Positions 39,464-51,896 of a stretch of DNA of 64,000 nucleotides are shown piece after piece (within the stretch, counting starts at the first letter, position 1; every line of letters starts with the position of its first letter). The translations under genes and the position numbers were made by a program. Origin of the DNA: Chrysopilus asiliformis (lineage: Eukaryota; Arthropoda; Insecta; Diptera; Rhagionidae); NCBI GenBank assembly GCA_964034945.1, contig OZ035962.1, positions 113,151,234 to 113,215,233 on the forward strand, written 5' to 3'. Below the pieces are notes generated by a model. The model saw only the letters and a list, made by a program, of their open reading frames with translations. It did no database searches and was not told the origin of the DNA.

Positions 39464-39673
39464 GTGAAGTTAGCTGCACGAGCGAAGTGTGATTTAGTTG
39501 AGCATTGCCGATTTCCACTTTTTGTTATGTTGATTTTTTATTTCAGAGAGAAATTTAAAAATTAAAATCTGTTTTGACCAACATTTCTTAGTAATAAAAC
39601 GAATTTATAGAATATAGTTGTTTTGTTTCTTTTAAAACTTTACGCCTCGCTTCGCTCGTGCAGCTAACTTCAC
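39464..39673. repeat. Inverted repeat pair, 24-bp perfect arms
   Basis: GTGAAGTTAGCTGCACGAGC... at 39464-39487 is the exact inverse of 39650-39673, separated by 162 bp of AT-rich DNA. The right arm extends into GCGAAGCGAGGCG. This could be a foldback-type mini element; no target duplication was found. Confidence 0.7.
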
Positions 39674-42600
39674 ACTCTTGAAATCGTTGACTTGTTGCGT
39701 AATATACTATTTTTGGTTGTTTTATGCTTTTATCTCGCTTTTATTTGTGATACGCAACGCCCAAAAATTTATTAGTTTCTCAGATTTTTTCAAAATTTGT
39801 TAGAGACACTTCGGAATTTTTACTGTGTTTATACTATATTGGCTTTCCTAACCGATTTTTCAAATGTGACATTTTTTCTAGTGTTTTCCACTAGTTTAAA
39901 ACTTTTACTTACAAGCAATGTTTTTGCTTAGACTTTATGAATTTATTTCGGTAAGATACAAAGAAATGGTAAAAAGTTCCCAAGAAAGAGCATAATTTAC
40001 CCTAATCCCCAGTCGGCGTCGACCCCCAATAATTTTAAATCGAAGATCGCGGTATCTTCGCGGTATCGCGGTATCAACTATTTAGCTGGTTTAATATGTG
40101 GTGGCCTTACTGGATATTTGGGGGAATTTCTCATTCTATCTGGTATGCATTTAAACTCTTATTTATTTTTGGTGATTGGCTCGGAGCAGCTGCACGTATT
40201 ATACCTACCTATTTACGGCTCTGCAAAGCATTTGATTTCGCACGAAACATTTTACAACGTCGCATAAGGGCGTTGCCACTCCAACAAATATGTTAAATAG
40301 GTCATATCTCGTGATTTTTTCCAAGTCATTAGAATTTCTAATTTTAATCAACCCAAAAAGAGGTATTCAGGGGAGGTAGAGACAGACTTAATTAGATGTG
40401 GTAGATTGTGAAAAGAAATCAAAGAAAAACCATCAATCCAACTTGACTAATTGACAAAATGTGAATTATGCTCGCGGTAGCTCTACAAACTATTGATTTT
40501 ACCAGTCAAAGCTGTTAATGCAAAAATTTTAATGATTAATGATGGAAGTACAACCTTCAATTGCGGTTCGCGATGATTATAATTACACATCCGAAAAAAC
40601 AACGATTATTTTCGGAGTAAGTACAAGTGCAATCCAATTAAATCTGACAATCTTTTTGATGGTAAAACTGAATATCTGGCCTTAACTATTTACTACTCGC
40701 CAATTTACAGCCAAACGGAGTACATTTACAATACGTTTAAGTGAGCAACTATACTAAACATGATTGGTTTTTACTATTACGATGAGGCGATGTACGAAAG
40801 TGGTGAAATCTTTTACCTTGATTGATATTGATTAGTGAGACATGCTTACAAGAATCTTTCAGCAGAGGATGAATCTTCTTCCCAGGGTTTAATCAGTTTT
40901 GAGATATAAAAAAAACAAATTTAACGACCTGGCATTAAACTCTTGTAATCAGACACATAGTAGTAAAGCCGTGAAATTTCAATCAACGACACAAGAATGA
41001 TTGAGTTTTTTTTTACCGTGTTTTATTTACTTTTAAAACCGTATCTATGTGTACATTACAGATGATTTCGATTTTAACAACTTCATTGCATTAATATGTA
41101 AACTTTTGAATGGATGAACGTCGCCCCAAGGAAAACTCGACAAGTAAACATTGCTCCTGATCTTAAAACGTGATTCCGTACTTAAATGTTTCTGGCTACA
41201 ATCGTACATGAACTTTATGTTCTGTAAATCATTTTCAACACGTTCGATTTCATTTGCTCGCAATTACCTCACCTTGATATTTGAATTATTGTGCGCGATC
41301 CAAAGAAGATGACTCGAAATTTGACACTAAAACCTCTTTACGAGTTATTACTATACCTGACAGAATTTAAGATAAGTAGTCGTTATTTACAATATTATTT
41401 GAAATGAGACATTAAAACGTTGCTACTCGCAGAAACTAAAAGCTCTATTAAATCGTTTAATACCCATAGCAAAAGTTTAAACCAACGCCTCACTAAATTA
41501 CCTGTAATACCAATGCCTCATAATAGGCAGTAGTACTAAAAAACAAAAAGTGAATGTCATCCGATCTGCCTTCAAATGGAATTCATCTTCTCTAATATCA
41601 GAGTTGCTGGGATATCGGGAGGAACACTCCCTAGATTCTACGTTGCAACCATGTAAATTGGGTCTTAAGCTCCACGTTTTCACGAACTCGTTGGACTGCT
41701 TCTTACAATTATTTTTCACTTTTCTAGCGTTGAATCAAAATTCTATCTCGTCGACTATGTCCCTCAAAGATGCGACTTTTAAATACTTTTTTTTAGTGGA
41801 AAGTTTCTCTTGAGAAGAAAATGGGATAAGAAATTAAGTCAATATTAATATCTCCACAAGACCAGTTATGCAGCGTTATCAAGGGTTTTCAGGATTTTAA
41901 ATCATCGAATTAAATTCAAATAAATTAATTTTTAACAATTGAAAACGAAAGTTGGCGTCGTGTTCATTTACTGTTTCTTTTGTGGGAATTTTAATAATTC
42001 TTCTTAAAGAGTTATTAATTGGAGTTGAATGATTAAAGAAATTTCAGAGCTTTCGGACCATTTCACCTAACAGTCGAAAATTCACAATGATTTTTCGGTA
42101 CTTACTTAGTTAAATGTATCCGCAACATGTCAGCGTGTGTAACCCAAGTGGACATTTTCAATGAAATTTTTTCGGAGCGGTATGAATAGGAAAAATTTCC
42201 TAACGAGTTTCCCAAGAAAAGCAATGAAATAGTTATGAAATATCTACCGCCTTTATGAAATATTTCACTGCAAATTTCATTCCCGCTATGGAGTGACGTA
42301 ATAATATTTTAAAGCTCTTACTTTATCAAAAGCTTCCACAAAATTCCACATGGAAATTCCTAGTGGATATTTACAACAAGAATCAAAACTTTCATGCAAA
42401 AATTCTTGGTGATTTTTTTTACAGAAATTCCCTACAGCAAACATTTTTAGACAAAGAATATTCTTTTATGTGTGTTCAGGTTTCGAAGTTAATTTTTCTA
42501 GCATTATAATTCACACATCCGATAGTTGATTCTAGTTAAGTATATTCACTTCTCATCACACTTGAAAATTAATGTAAGCCGATCAGAGTTTGGGGCATTT

Positions 42601-43850
42601 ACACATAGCTGTTACCTGAAACAAGTTAAAAAATCCTACACTCAGAAAAATGGAGGGTAACTCGACGACCTACATACGGCGTAATTTTCCTCGGGCAGGA
42701 AAATTTAGCCTATGCGAGGCGCGCGTTCGCCTGCATGAGGGAAAGTAAAACTTGTGTTGACCTGTGGCCGGAGAAATTCTGAAATTAAGCCACGCGCAGG
42801 TGAAGTAAGGCATTGGGAGCTGCACGAGTTGACCTTAGATAGGTATTTCGAGGATGTAATGTCATGTAATGGAAACGTCTGTCAGCCTGACTGATTTGTA
42901 CTGCTCTTAATTTATTTGAATATTCATAGCCAACACAATTCAGATTTCACAACTCATTTTGGTTCTACTTTGTATTTCCATAATAGTAGCTTTGGCTTCT
43001 ATGTGTTAACAGGTTGCTCAAAAACTTGGCTCAAAATGGATTCAAAAACTTGACTCAAAATTGGCTACTTTAACACACACAATACAAAATCAGAAAAATT
43101 ACGAAATTTAAAAACAAATACACAATTTGACAATTTGATTTTTTTCGCGTATTCGAATTGAACTCTATCCCAGGGCACTGAAATTGGAGATTTTAAACAA
43201 CGTAGAGCTGTTTTGCTGAAATTAGAGTGTTCTATAAATCTGGGATTCTATGAGATAAAAAAAAAATCATTGAACTGCAATATTGTTCATTGTATTAAGT
43301 TGATGGACATTTTTCCGAATTATTTTTTGATACCAGATTGTTTAAATAAACAAATAAATCAATGAAATCGTGGTATTTTCCCAACACCACCCACAATTAT
43401 TATACACCGATTAAGATAATTCGTATCTATTATAGATATTTAATTATATGGGCGAAAATAAAACTGTCAAAATTTTGAAGAGTATATAATTACCATTCCT
43501 GAATATAAGTTTTTTCGTGATTTTGATATTTAAAGATAAATCCATAGACTCAGGTGGGCAATGTTGCAAAATTCGTACCGTATGAATGGAGCCAATTGAA
43601 AAAAATAAAGTTTTTATGTTGGCAGATTATCCAAGTGGATCACAAAACGTGCCGTAGAACATGAATAATTAAATCAGAATTACTTCACATTTGCCGAACA
43701 GGGAATAACAACGCTAAGTATTTTGTTGTATGGTCTCTATAGAGGATCTATGCTACGCGAAGTATTAATATAGTTGGTAGATAACAAAAGACAGGTAAGC
43801 CAAAAGTTAAATATAACAATAGGCCGAGATACGTCGGCCCGGTGAAGCTA
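39674..43850. other. AT-rich stretch with one GC-rich patch, no gene recognised
   Basis: A short CGCGGTAT repeat (three copies) lies at 40048-40076 before a 66-codon frame (40096-40296) with no known domain. 42655-42850 is GC-rich, with a CCTCGGGCAGG-centred palindrome and GAGGCGCGCGTTCGCCT; it looks like an unidentified repeat. Frames at 41045-41263 (minus) and 41550-41813 (plus) are unrecognised. Confidence 0.35.
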
Positions 43851-44274
43851 TCAACCGATAGCCCCAGACCATGGCGGCAATTCAACTTCCATAGAGAATC
43901 GAAATTCATGCACTTTGGATATGTCTAGGGAGTAGCATCTCTCGAAAGATGAGTTTTTAATAATCTGCAAACAATGGAACCTCACCAGATTTTGCAAAAT
44001 ACCTGTCCGGTCATCTAGCAGAATCTCAAAGCAGATATATTTTTCTTGGGTGTAATCAGAATTCAGGCTAACTGACTCAATACTGTAAACGGGCATTGGT
44101 CTTTGGCCAATACGGGCCCGGATCTATGGAAAACTGGATCCACTGATGATCACCATTATTTTCTACTTCATGAGGACCAGTTCCACACTCCTCTTTTGGC
44201 GGTGGTGGTGGCCTTTTACATAATCTTACAAAACAAGCTTTCGGTGTGATGAAACTAAAGTAGTTCAGGTACAA
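43851..44274 (-). pseudogene. Possible decayed coding region in two overlapping frames
   Basis: Two minus frames meet at 44077-44096. The upstream one (without an ATG) includes a Pro run (KRPPPPPKEE) and WIQFSIDPGPYWPK. The downstream one (ATG at 44096, 81 codons) includes YICFEILLDDRTGILQNLV. Both have codon-like composition and the segment is GC-richer than its flanks, as expected if a single frame was broken by an indel near 44085. I do not recognise the family. Chance or an unidentified repeat remains possible. Confidence 0.25.
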
Positions 44275-44864
44275 TTTGCAAATAACTCATCGAAGGTATG
44301 CATAGTACTTTAGTACAGCCATAAATTTGTTATTGATATACCTCTTAAAGTTCAATCGGTATGATGTGTAATAAGCTAAAAGTGGTACATACCTTAAGAT
44401 GAGTAAATTTTAGTTGTTCTTGTTCTTAGTGAATTGAAATGTGAACCCGGTATTACAGGTTGAAAATATTTTGTATGTACATTTTAAAAATACCGGAAAT
44501 ATTCTAGATACCACTGTTTTAACAACTTTCGAGAAGATAATCGCGAGTTGTAATAGATTTTTATGTAGGTTTCGATCAAAAAGAGAATCATTGAAATCCC
44601 CAAGCTCCAATTTGACCTGTCCCGACATTGAACATAAACTAGAATCTCTTTTTTCATGATTTTTTATAATGGATTCAATTTTTGTTTACAGGTTGTGTCT
44701 TAATTTCTTTATAAGATAAACTTAAATCACTGAGAAAAATATTTTTGACTCGTATCAGTTTTAATTATCTGGAAATTACTTTCACAAATTTCTCTTAAAT
44801 ATCTTTTCATTCAGCAATAAATAACTTCAAATTAAATATTTATGCAATTTAATTTATATAACAG

Positions 44865-45310
44865 TTAGGGTGACCATACTTCCCGGAATGGTCGTTAGAG
44901 TCCCGGATATAAGGAGGTTGTCCCGGCGTCCCGAAAACTAAACTTTTGTCCAATCTATATAGTGTTGCAATTTCTCAATCAGTAAAAAATGGACTTAACA
45001 GCCCGCAGTTTCCTTAGGAATTATTACTTCTAGCGCGTTTTTCTTTGAATTTGTTTGCGACGCATTTCATTAAAAAAATTCAATATTGAGATGTTTGTTT
45101 CTGCGTGCGCCGCAATTTTTGTTCTATTTCGAAAATATATATAAAAAAAAAACAAAAATTGAAACAAACCAATATTTCTCTGATCGGGTTTTCAACGTTT
45201 TCACGATTATTATCGAAGCATTAAAAATTTCTTCACACTTGGTCATCTTCCACTCCCCATCCGGCGTAATAAGCCCCGGATTCGCACAAAAAAAAATGTG
45301 GTCACCCTAA
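44865..45310 (+). mobile_element. TTAGGGTGACCA TIR element, copy 1
   Basis: The left end reads TTAGGGTGACCATACTTCCC and the right end TGGTCACCCTAA, an exact 12-bp TIR. Subterminal CCCGG words cluster at both ends. The 446-bp body has no transposase. The TTA..TAA ends may hold a 3-bp target site of the Harbinger kind, but this is not certain. A diverged second copy at 58749-59450 confirms it as a family. Confidence 0.78.
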
Positions 45311-45722
45311 TAATTGTATATAACATAAAATTCGAATCACATGATTTTTCCTCGAATGAAATTTAGTTCCATTCACGCATTCGTCAAGTTCAACTATTGA
45401 AACTAAAATAAGAAGAATTGTTTAAAAAAAAATTAATTGCAAACTTGATCTTGATTTTGCCGAGCACCAAAAACAAAAGAATGTTTCATGAATGAATTCA
45501 GATACTTCCCACAGTACATCATCATTTAAAAGATTGCGTGATGGGGAAGTAACACGACTACAAATATATACACAATTGCAATAAGATTCGATTTTTTGAA
45601 ATTTCACACGAGAATAATTCGATTTCATTATTGAACAGATTAGCCTTCTGACTTTCAAGCAAATAAAATGCCACAAAAACGAAAGGAACAATTTGTTCAA
45701 ACGTTTAATATTTCCAATAAAT
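45311..45722. other. AT-rich stretch, nothing recognised
   Basis: The minus frame at 45422-45700 has no family motif. Confidence 0.35.
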
Positions 45723-45960
45723 CAGGGCACCAATCATGTATTCCGACGCGTCTCTGTCTTTCGACTTCGACGCAGCTTTTAACTCTTGACTTCGCCATAT
45801 CAGCATCTTCAAATTTCCTGGAGTGACAGTCAGAATCACGTTTCGATTCATAGTGACGATTCCGCGAAATTTTAAGCTGCAGATATGGCGAAGTCAAGAG
45901 TTAAAAGCTGCGTCGAAGTCGAAAGTCAGAGACGCGTCGGAATACATGATTGGTACCCTG
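45723..45960. mobile_element. Near-palindromic CAGGG-ended MITE
   Basis: 79-bp arms with only two mismatches enclose an 80-bp loop. The ends are CAGGG and CCCTG, as in hAT elements. The arms include ACTTCGACGCAGC and CTCTTGACTTCGCC. A transcript would fold into a long hairpin. No 8-bp duplication is visible in the flanks. The small minus frames (45697-46092) overlap the palindrome and are probably artefacts. Confidence 0.85.
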
Positions 45961-47101
45961 GTTTCCTTCACTTTTCAGTAATTTCACCCAAACCTTGAAA
46001 TCAAGTCGATTTTTTGTAAAGAAATTTTTTGTATCAAGATTCAGTTTGCAATTAAAGGGTGCGGGGCCTCTAAGGACTCGCAGAGTCCGCAATTGGGACT
46101 ATAGCGTTTCCATATAGATTTCATTTAACAATGCCTAATTTGTCAGAATGAATTGGCATATTTACAAATTTTTGTTGTTCAAACATTTTTTTTTCAATTT
46201 CACGAAAAAAATTCAAAAAAAAAAAAAACAAATCTTGTCAACAGGAATAAACTCCCACGCAAAGCACAAAGAAGATTTGATAAAACGAAGGGGTTGTACA
46301 AAAATAAAAGTGTTTTGTGTACCTCTCCAAGCATTTCTAATACGATTGACATCGAAATTTTAATTCTGGTATGTTACTTTAGAATTCGAGAACATTTAAG
46401 TTACTGTCTATAAAATACGTCACCTTTTAGTGGTGGGTGGAGTCGCTACGGTAGTGTAATGGCATAGATGGAAGGGGAAACTTCAGACAAAAAATCGCGA
46501 AAAGAGTAGAGAAGGGCAGGGCGTTCGAAAGGCCGAAAATTAGCTTGACTTCTGTGACGAAATCTGCTTCCACTACAGCTTTCACTTCAACTTTCGTATT
46601 TGATGGACGGTGACATGAAATGAAGCTTTCGTTTTTCTTCTCCCATATATACTCAGACCTGCAAGCCTCAAAACAAATAAAAAATCGTTTACTTGAAGAT
46701 GTCCAGGAACCTCTATTAAATTTGGCAAACCAAAATTGAATATTCCCAGATTTTTAACTCAAAAAGTATCCGAGTATCACCGTCATAAAGGTTAATCTCA
46801 AATTTAATCCAAAATTTCCTTCATGCATCTACGGAATCTTAAGAAGTATTTTTTTTATCAACTTTATCATGTGGTTTGAACTGCATACGGTGAATTTTAT
46901 AATACAGTATAAAGCGATAAATTTGATCGTGACCTTCGCGGTTTATGCATTTTATATGGTTGACATTTTAATAATAATTTTTGTGGTGTATAGTTTCATA
47001 AACTAAGCAGACAAAGATGAAATTGAACAATTCAAACATGTCCGCGACAAACACATAATTTAGCTATATTTCCCGTGCATCATATTTTCAAACATAAAAA
47101 T
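45961..47101. other. AT-rich stretch, nothing recognised
   Basis: A slightly GC-richer part (46430-46660) has no recognised element or domain. Confidence 0.35.
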
Positions 47102-47677
47102 AAACATAACAAAAGCTATAATTGCCAGCAATTATTGGAAACCCGTATGGTGATTAAACTGAACAGTTGTATCAAAATTTCAATAAAAGTCAAACTTTCC
47201 AATAAGATTTTTTTAAATTTGTTCCAATTGGATTTTGATGTATAGGAGTTTTGTGGAGAATCATATTCTAAACAACTTTTGTTCTTGAACTTTTTTGATA
47301 AGATGCACCGTTTTTAAGATATTCGCAAAAAACATTTTCGTTCGTATGGGGGGTACCCCCCCTACTGGTCCATTTTTGCCCATTAACGAACTTAGCCTCG
47401 CATTTTACAAAAAACGGATCCACGCAAAATTTCAAGTCTGTAGCTCAATCCGTGCGCCCGCAATCCGCGCCACAGACGGACGGACGGACGGACAGACGGA
47501 CGGACGGACAGACGGACGGACGGACGGACGGACGGACATGCAAAAATTAAATATTTTTATGATTCTAAACACACTAGTAAAATTCATTTTTGTGTGTGAT
47601 AACGGGATCTTGGCGTTACAAACGGTAAGGCAAAGTTAATATACCCTTTGGTATATATACCATACGGGTATAAAAAC
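47102..47677 (+). repeat. Dispersed repeat family F2, copy
   Basis: Starts AAACATAACAAAAGC and ends CATACGGGTATAAAAAC. The left hairpin is damaged (ATTGCCAGCAATT). A GGAC-rich microsatellite lies at about 47472-47538. The 114-codon plus frame across it is repeat-derived; the same frame recurs at 52106-52405. Confidence 0.82.
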
Positions 47678-48489
47678 ATAAACTGAAGTGCACACACGAA
47701 AATCAGATAATTTCATTCTGACTCCCATTTTAACATGAATTTCAGTAAGTTTTTTTTTTCCTCTCTGTAATTTTTTTTTTTTTTTTGCAAAACAAAACAT
47801 GGTGTTGCTTTTATACTTGTACATATTTAAATGGCGTTGTTGGTTGATATTCCAGTTGTTTGCTGTCGTGTTGTTGCTGCTGGTGTATGTTCTGTATGCA
47901 ATTTTAATGCAAATGTCATCTCGTGTGAAAATAACACGCTTGGATTGCATTTATGCCAGCGACGAACGCTCAAAATTGAACAAACTCGCTGCCTCGACAA
48001 CTACCTGATTGGATATGCTACGATTTCGTGTGATAAACTTCTAGGATCTACATCCCGATGAAATTCGGCCCAATACTGTGGAACAGGCATCCAATTGCAA
48101 TTCCCAGAATTCATCCCTTCATCCAGCTGAAATTACACTTCAAATATGTTGTGATTGCTGTGCAACGATTACTTTTTTCCTACCCAAGTATAGTTCCAGA
48201 AAAAAAAATTCTTTTTTTCGTCCTTGTTGTGTCGCGCAGCCTAAAATGTCATTTTGCAATTTTCATAATTGTCAACATTTATCGGTCGCAACGTGATGAT
48301 GTTCTATGCATTTTTAAATATCATATTTTTGAAATATACTATAATACTCGTCGGAAACGATTGGAAATTTGTACAAAGCAAAAGAGCACTTTTAGAAAGG
48401 GTTTTAAAACGGAAATTAAACGTAAAAAAACTTAAAATCTGTAATTTAAATATTAAGGACCTTCTAAATACAATTGAGAAGATCATCAT
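47678..48489. other. Stretch with overlapping ORFs, no gene recognised
   Basis: Several plus frames overlap at 47799-48646 (up to 125 codons). One begins with a signal-like hydrophobic run (47799-48008), but none keeps a family motif and they overlap one another, so I do not call a gene. Confidence 0.35.
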
Positions 48490-48794
48490 AGTCTGTCTGT
48501 TCCTCTTTCACGCAAAAACGGCTGAACCGATTGACTTGAAATTTGGCATGAGTGCCTGTGGTAGTTCTGGTTCCAATATAGGCATACGGAAAAGTAGCGC
48601 GAGGGGTGGGGGAGTAAGGGGAGGAGGGAGTAAGGGGAGGGGGTAAAGTGATTTCGAAACTTAGTTTTGGCGCTATGTTACTCTTTCGCGGAGAAACTAC
48701 CGAGCCGATTGGCCTGAAGTTTAGCTCCAACATAGATCATCAAAAAATAAAAATAAAAATTTGAGAAAACTTAACCCGGCAACGACGCTAGTAA
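48490..48794 (-). repeat. Dispersed repeat family F1, two-module copy, reversed
   Basis: The inverse starts 'ctagcgtcgttgccgggttaag', has two TATGTTGG/TATATTGG modules with the 'caagtcaatcggttcagcc' block, a CCCC-rich spacer and ends in AGGAACAGACAGAC. One middle module is missing compared with 7568-8055, so module number varies. Confidence 0.78.
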
Positions 48795-48987
48795 ATTATA
48801 AAACGTTTAGGAAACATATATGACGTGAAAAAAATTCTTTTAATATACACCATAATTGGCAGCAGTTAGCATTTTATAACACGAATACTAATGATCCGAT
48901 TTCTACGAAATTTTAGAGTTAACTTCTTAGTAACAATATTAATTGTGATCTGTACAAAACAAGTGATTCGTTTTAAATAAAGCCCTT

Positions 48988-49610
48988 TTAACCCTAATCC
49001 GCATTCGCGGTGTCTTTGAGACACCGATGCAGTTTTGAGAGTGATTGTTACGAATGTTAAAAAAGTTGTTGCATTCATGCTCCTTGACTTTGTTTTTTTA
49101 AGCCAATACTATTTAAAAACGAAAAAAAAAAATTATTTTTTTTACTACAACAATAATATTTCGCTTTTATGAAATTTACCCTTAATCCACGCAGGCGGTG
49201 TCTCAAAGACACCGTAACGGTTTTACTAGCAAAGAAAGGTTATTTTGATATCACTTTGCTTCTATTTCGCAAAATATCGGACTGTAGTAGGCGATAATAA
49301 CTGTAGCATTTCCCAAAAGAGAAAACGTTGCTTCCTGTGTCCCCATTTCTAAGGTCGCGCTTTGAAGCAGATAAGTGCAAATCCAAGAAAAATGTTTGTA
49401 ACGAAAATTCTTAAAAATCAATTTTATGCTACAATTATAAAAAGTACGAATAATGTATATACAAATAAATAAATATTATTAACTGAATTAAAAAATGCAA
49501 ATTCAAAAAAAAATTTTTTTATTAAATTATTCTATTTTTCCGGCATGGTGTCTTTCAGACACCGCCTGCGTGGATTAAGGACAAAATTAGCCTGAGCTGA
49601 TTAGGGTTAA
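48988..49610. mobile_element. piggyBac-like TTAA MITE with hairpins
   Basis: The ends are TTAA-CCCTAATC (48988-48999) and GATTAGGG-TTAA (49599-49610). A TTAA site with CCC termini is the piggyBac pattern. Inside are three perfect hairpins of the form GGTGTCT-3nt-AGACACC at 49009-49025, 49197-49213 and 49547-49563. The second and third are parts of an inner 24-bp inverted repeat (49180-49203 and 49557-49580) that also has TTAA inside each arm, so this may be two related copies, one within the other. No transposase. Confidence 0.78.
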
Positions 49611-49626
49611 ACTAACTGACCGATTA

Positions 49627-51197
49627 ACCTATGTGAACTTGGCTTGCGAAGTGCGGAAACTCGAAATAAAATTTACATGAAAAAATTGTACTAAATTGTA
49701 CTACATTTTAAAAAAAATGTAATCGAAAGGATTCGACAGAAATTAAAAATTGAAAAAAGACCAGCCGGCAGTGTTTTCGGAAGAAATTTTTTTTGATGCA
49801 GAATAATTGTACTAAAATTGTACTAAATTGTACCGCAAAGAAAAAAAAGTGTACTAGTACAGTTTACTCAAAAATCGAAAAAAAAAATATTTTTTGGTTT
49901 CGGAAGAAATTTTTTTTCGTAGAATAATTGTACTAAAATTGTACTAAATTGTACCACAAAGGAAAAAAATTGTACTCGTTAATGTTCCTCGGAAATTGAA
50001 AAAAACCGAAAAAAACGATTTTTCGCGAGAAATCGGCAGTCTTGTTTCGGAAGGAAAAAATGTTTCTGCAGAATAATTGTACTAAAGTCCTATAATATAA
50101 TACGAGGAATGTCTGTCTGGCTGACTTGCCGTATTTCGCAAGTAGCGCAGACCCATACGAGCTGAGAATTTTAGAAAAGTGTTGGCAAAATGAAAAAAAA
50201 CGGAAAATTATAAGAAATTTTCAAAGACACTTTCCTCGAAAATGGAAAATTTTCCCACCTCAATTTTTTATATGTTTTAGCCCTCCTCATGCCCTTTCTT
50301 TTGCCGTATTTCGCAAGTAGCGCAGACCCGTACGAGCTGAGAATTTTAGAAAAGTGTTGGCAAAATGAAAAAAAAAAAACGGAAAATTTTCCATTGCAGA
50401 TTTTTTATTGCAGATTTACATGAAATCAATTTTTTTCAAAAATTCATATCTTTTGACCTGTTCATCGTAGATACACACTATTTACAGCAAAATGTAGGAA
50501 AATTGTCTAAAATTTTCAAAAAAAGTATCGTGAGAAAAAAATGTCATACAAATTTTTTCACGGCGAAGAATAGATTCGGTAAATTCGAGAGAACTCCTTT
50601 TGTGGTTACTTGTTTTAATGCAACTTTTTAGTATTAGATGCTCAATACAATTCTCTACAACTTTTTTGAAGACATAAAGGTGGTATTTCAAACAGTTTTC
50701 GTGTTATGAACCGAAAACTAACCCGTAGTGGCAGAAATTTAATTGAAAAATTAAAAAAGGGGAGAAAGAGTGGTCAGATTGAATTTTGACGTATGGCCGA
50801 ATTATGTAAAATCGTATTCTAAACACTTTTTTTTCTTTGCGGTACAATTTAGTACAATTTTAGTACAATTATTCTGCAGAAACATTTTTTCCTTCCGAAA
50901 CAAGACTGCCGATTTCTCGCGAAAAATCGTTTTTTTCGATTTTTTTCAATTTCCGAGGAACCTGAACGAGTACAATTTTTTTCCTTTGTGGTACAATTTA
51001 GTACAATTTTAGTACAATTATTCTACGAAAAAAAAATTCTTCCGAAACCAAAAAATATTTTTTTTTTCGATTTTTGAGAAAACTGTACTAGTACACTTTT
51101 TTTTCTTTGCGGTACAATTTAGTACAATTTTAGTACAATTTTTTCATGTAAATTTTATTTCGAGTTTCCGCACTTCGCAAGCCAAGTTCACATAGGT
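49627..51197. mobile_element. Long-TIR element with 9-bp target duplication (Mutator-like)
   Basis: GACCGATTA flanks both sides (49618-49626 and 51198-51206). The left arm (49627-50086) and right arm (50859-51197) are inverted copies, identical for roughly the first 68 bp (starting ACCTATGTGAACTTGG) and highly similar after that. The left arm has about 120 extra bp. The arms are built from iterated TTGTACTAAAATTGTAC words. The interior carries a direct repeat of about 80 bp starting TTGCCGTATTTCGCAAG (50126 and 50301). A 9-bp duplication with arms of hundreds of bp is the Mutator/foldback style. No transposase is present. The target was itself a repeat of the F type. Confidence 0.85.
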
Positions 51198-51206
51198 GAC
51201 CGATTA

Positions 51207-51896
51207 GGCTGAAATTTTGAACCTTGCTCTCTAGAAATCTGAGAAACTAGCGTAAAGTTATTGCAATGCTGATATATCGATATGAAAAACAAATCCATGT
51301 AATAATACGTTTGTAACGATAGTTCTTTGCATCGTGAACAAAAAAATGTATTAAATCAGTTTTTTTAGAATGATGAATAGATCTGATTTTTGCATGTCCG
51401 TCTGTCTGTTCGTAGACATAATAACTTGAACACGATTAAGCAAGAAAATTGGAAATTGGAAAAGCTCTTTATTGACCTCGTCTCGATTAGATAAAAATTT
51501 TGCCTATTTTCATCTCCTACCAAAAAAATGTGCCATGGAGACAGCATTTTTCATAAATTTTCTGATGTCTCGGACAAAAATTTTTCGAAAAAATCTGTCT
51601 GCAAATGTAATTTTAATGGCAGGCCATGGAAATACCTTTAGTACAAATTTAATGTTCAATCGCAAATTTTAGTTAAACTTCTACCGGACTACTCGGCTTA
51701 GTTGTTTTTTACAATGGCTCAAACATGGACGCAACTCGAAAAAACTTTGTTTCTTCAATTCTATTTCTCAGCCACCATTGGCTATTACAAGAACTGCTAA
51801 CATAAATCTTATATGATGGAAACTGAGCGGGAAAAAATCGACTGCCGTTGTACTAGGAACTATAAAAAAAGATAACTAAATCGTCCTTAAATTCTA
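51207..51896. other. Stretch with F-type repeat remnant, no gene recognised
   Basis: 51207-51420 continues the repeat the long-TIR element landed in, ending with TGCATGTCCGTCTGTCTG (reversed GACA run) at about 51393. The rest is AT-rich. Confidence 0.4.

Noticed and set aside
40096..40296. 66-codon plus frame, Trp-rich and hydrophobic
   Set aside because: Composition is odd, but there is no family resemblance and no supporting signals.
47295..47639. 114-codon plus frame with a TDGRTDGQTDG run
   Set aside because: It is translation of the F2 repeat and its GGAC microsatellite; the same frame recurs at 52106-52405.
47799..48435. Overlapping plus frames, one with a hydrophobic start and a possible Cys pattern
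   Set aside because: I considered a small secreted insect protein, but the frames break, overlap each other and do not hold a family pattern.
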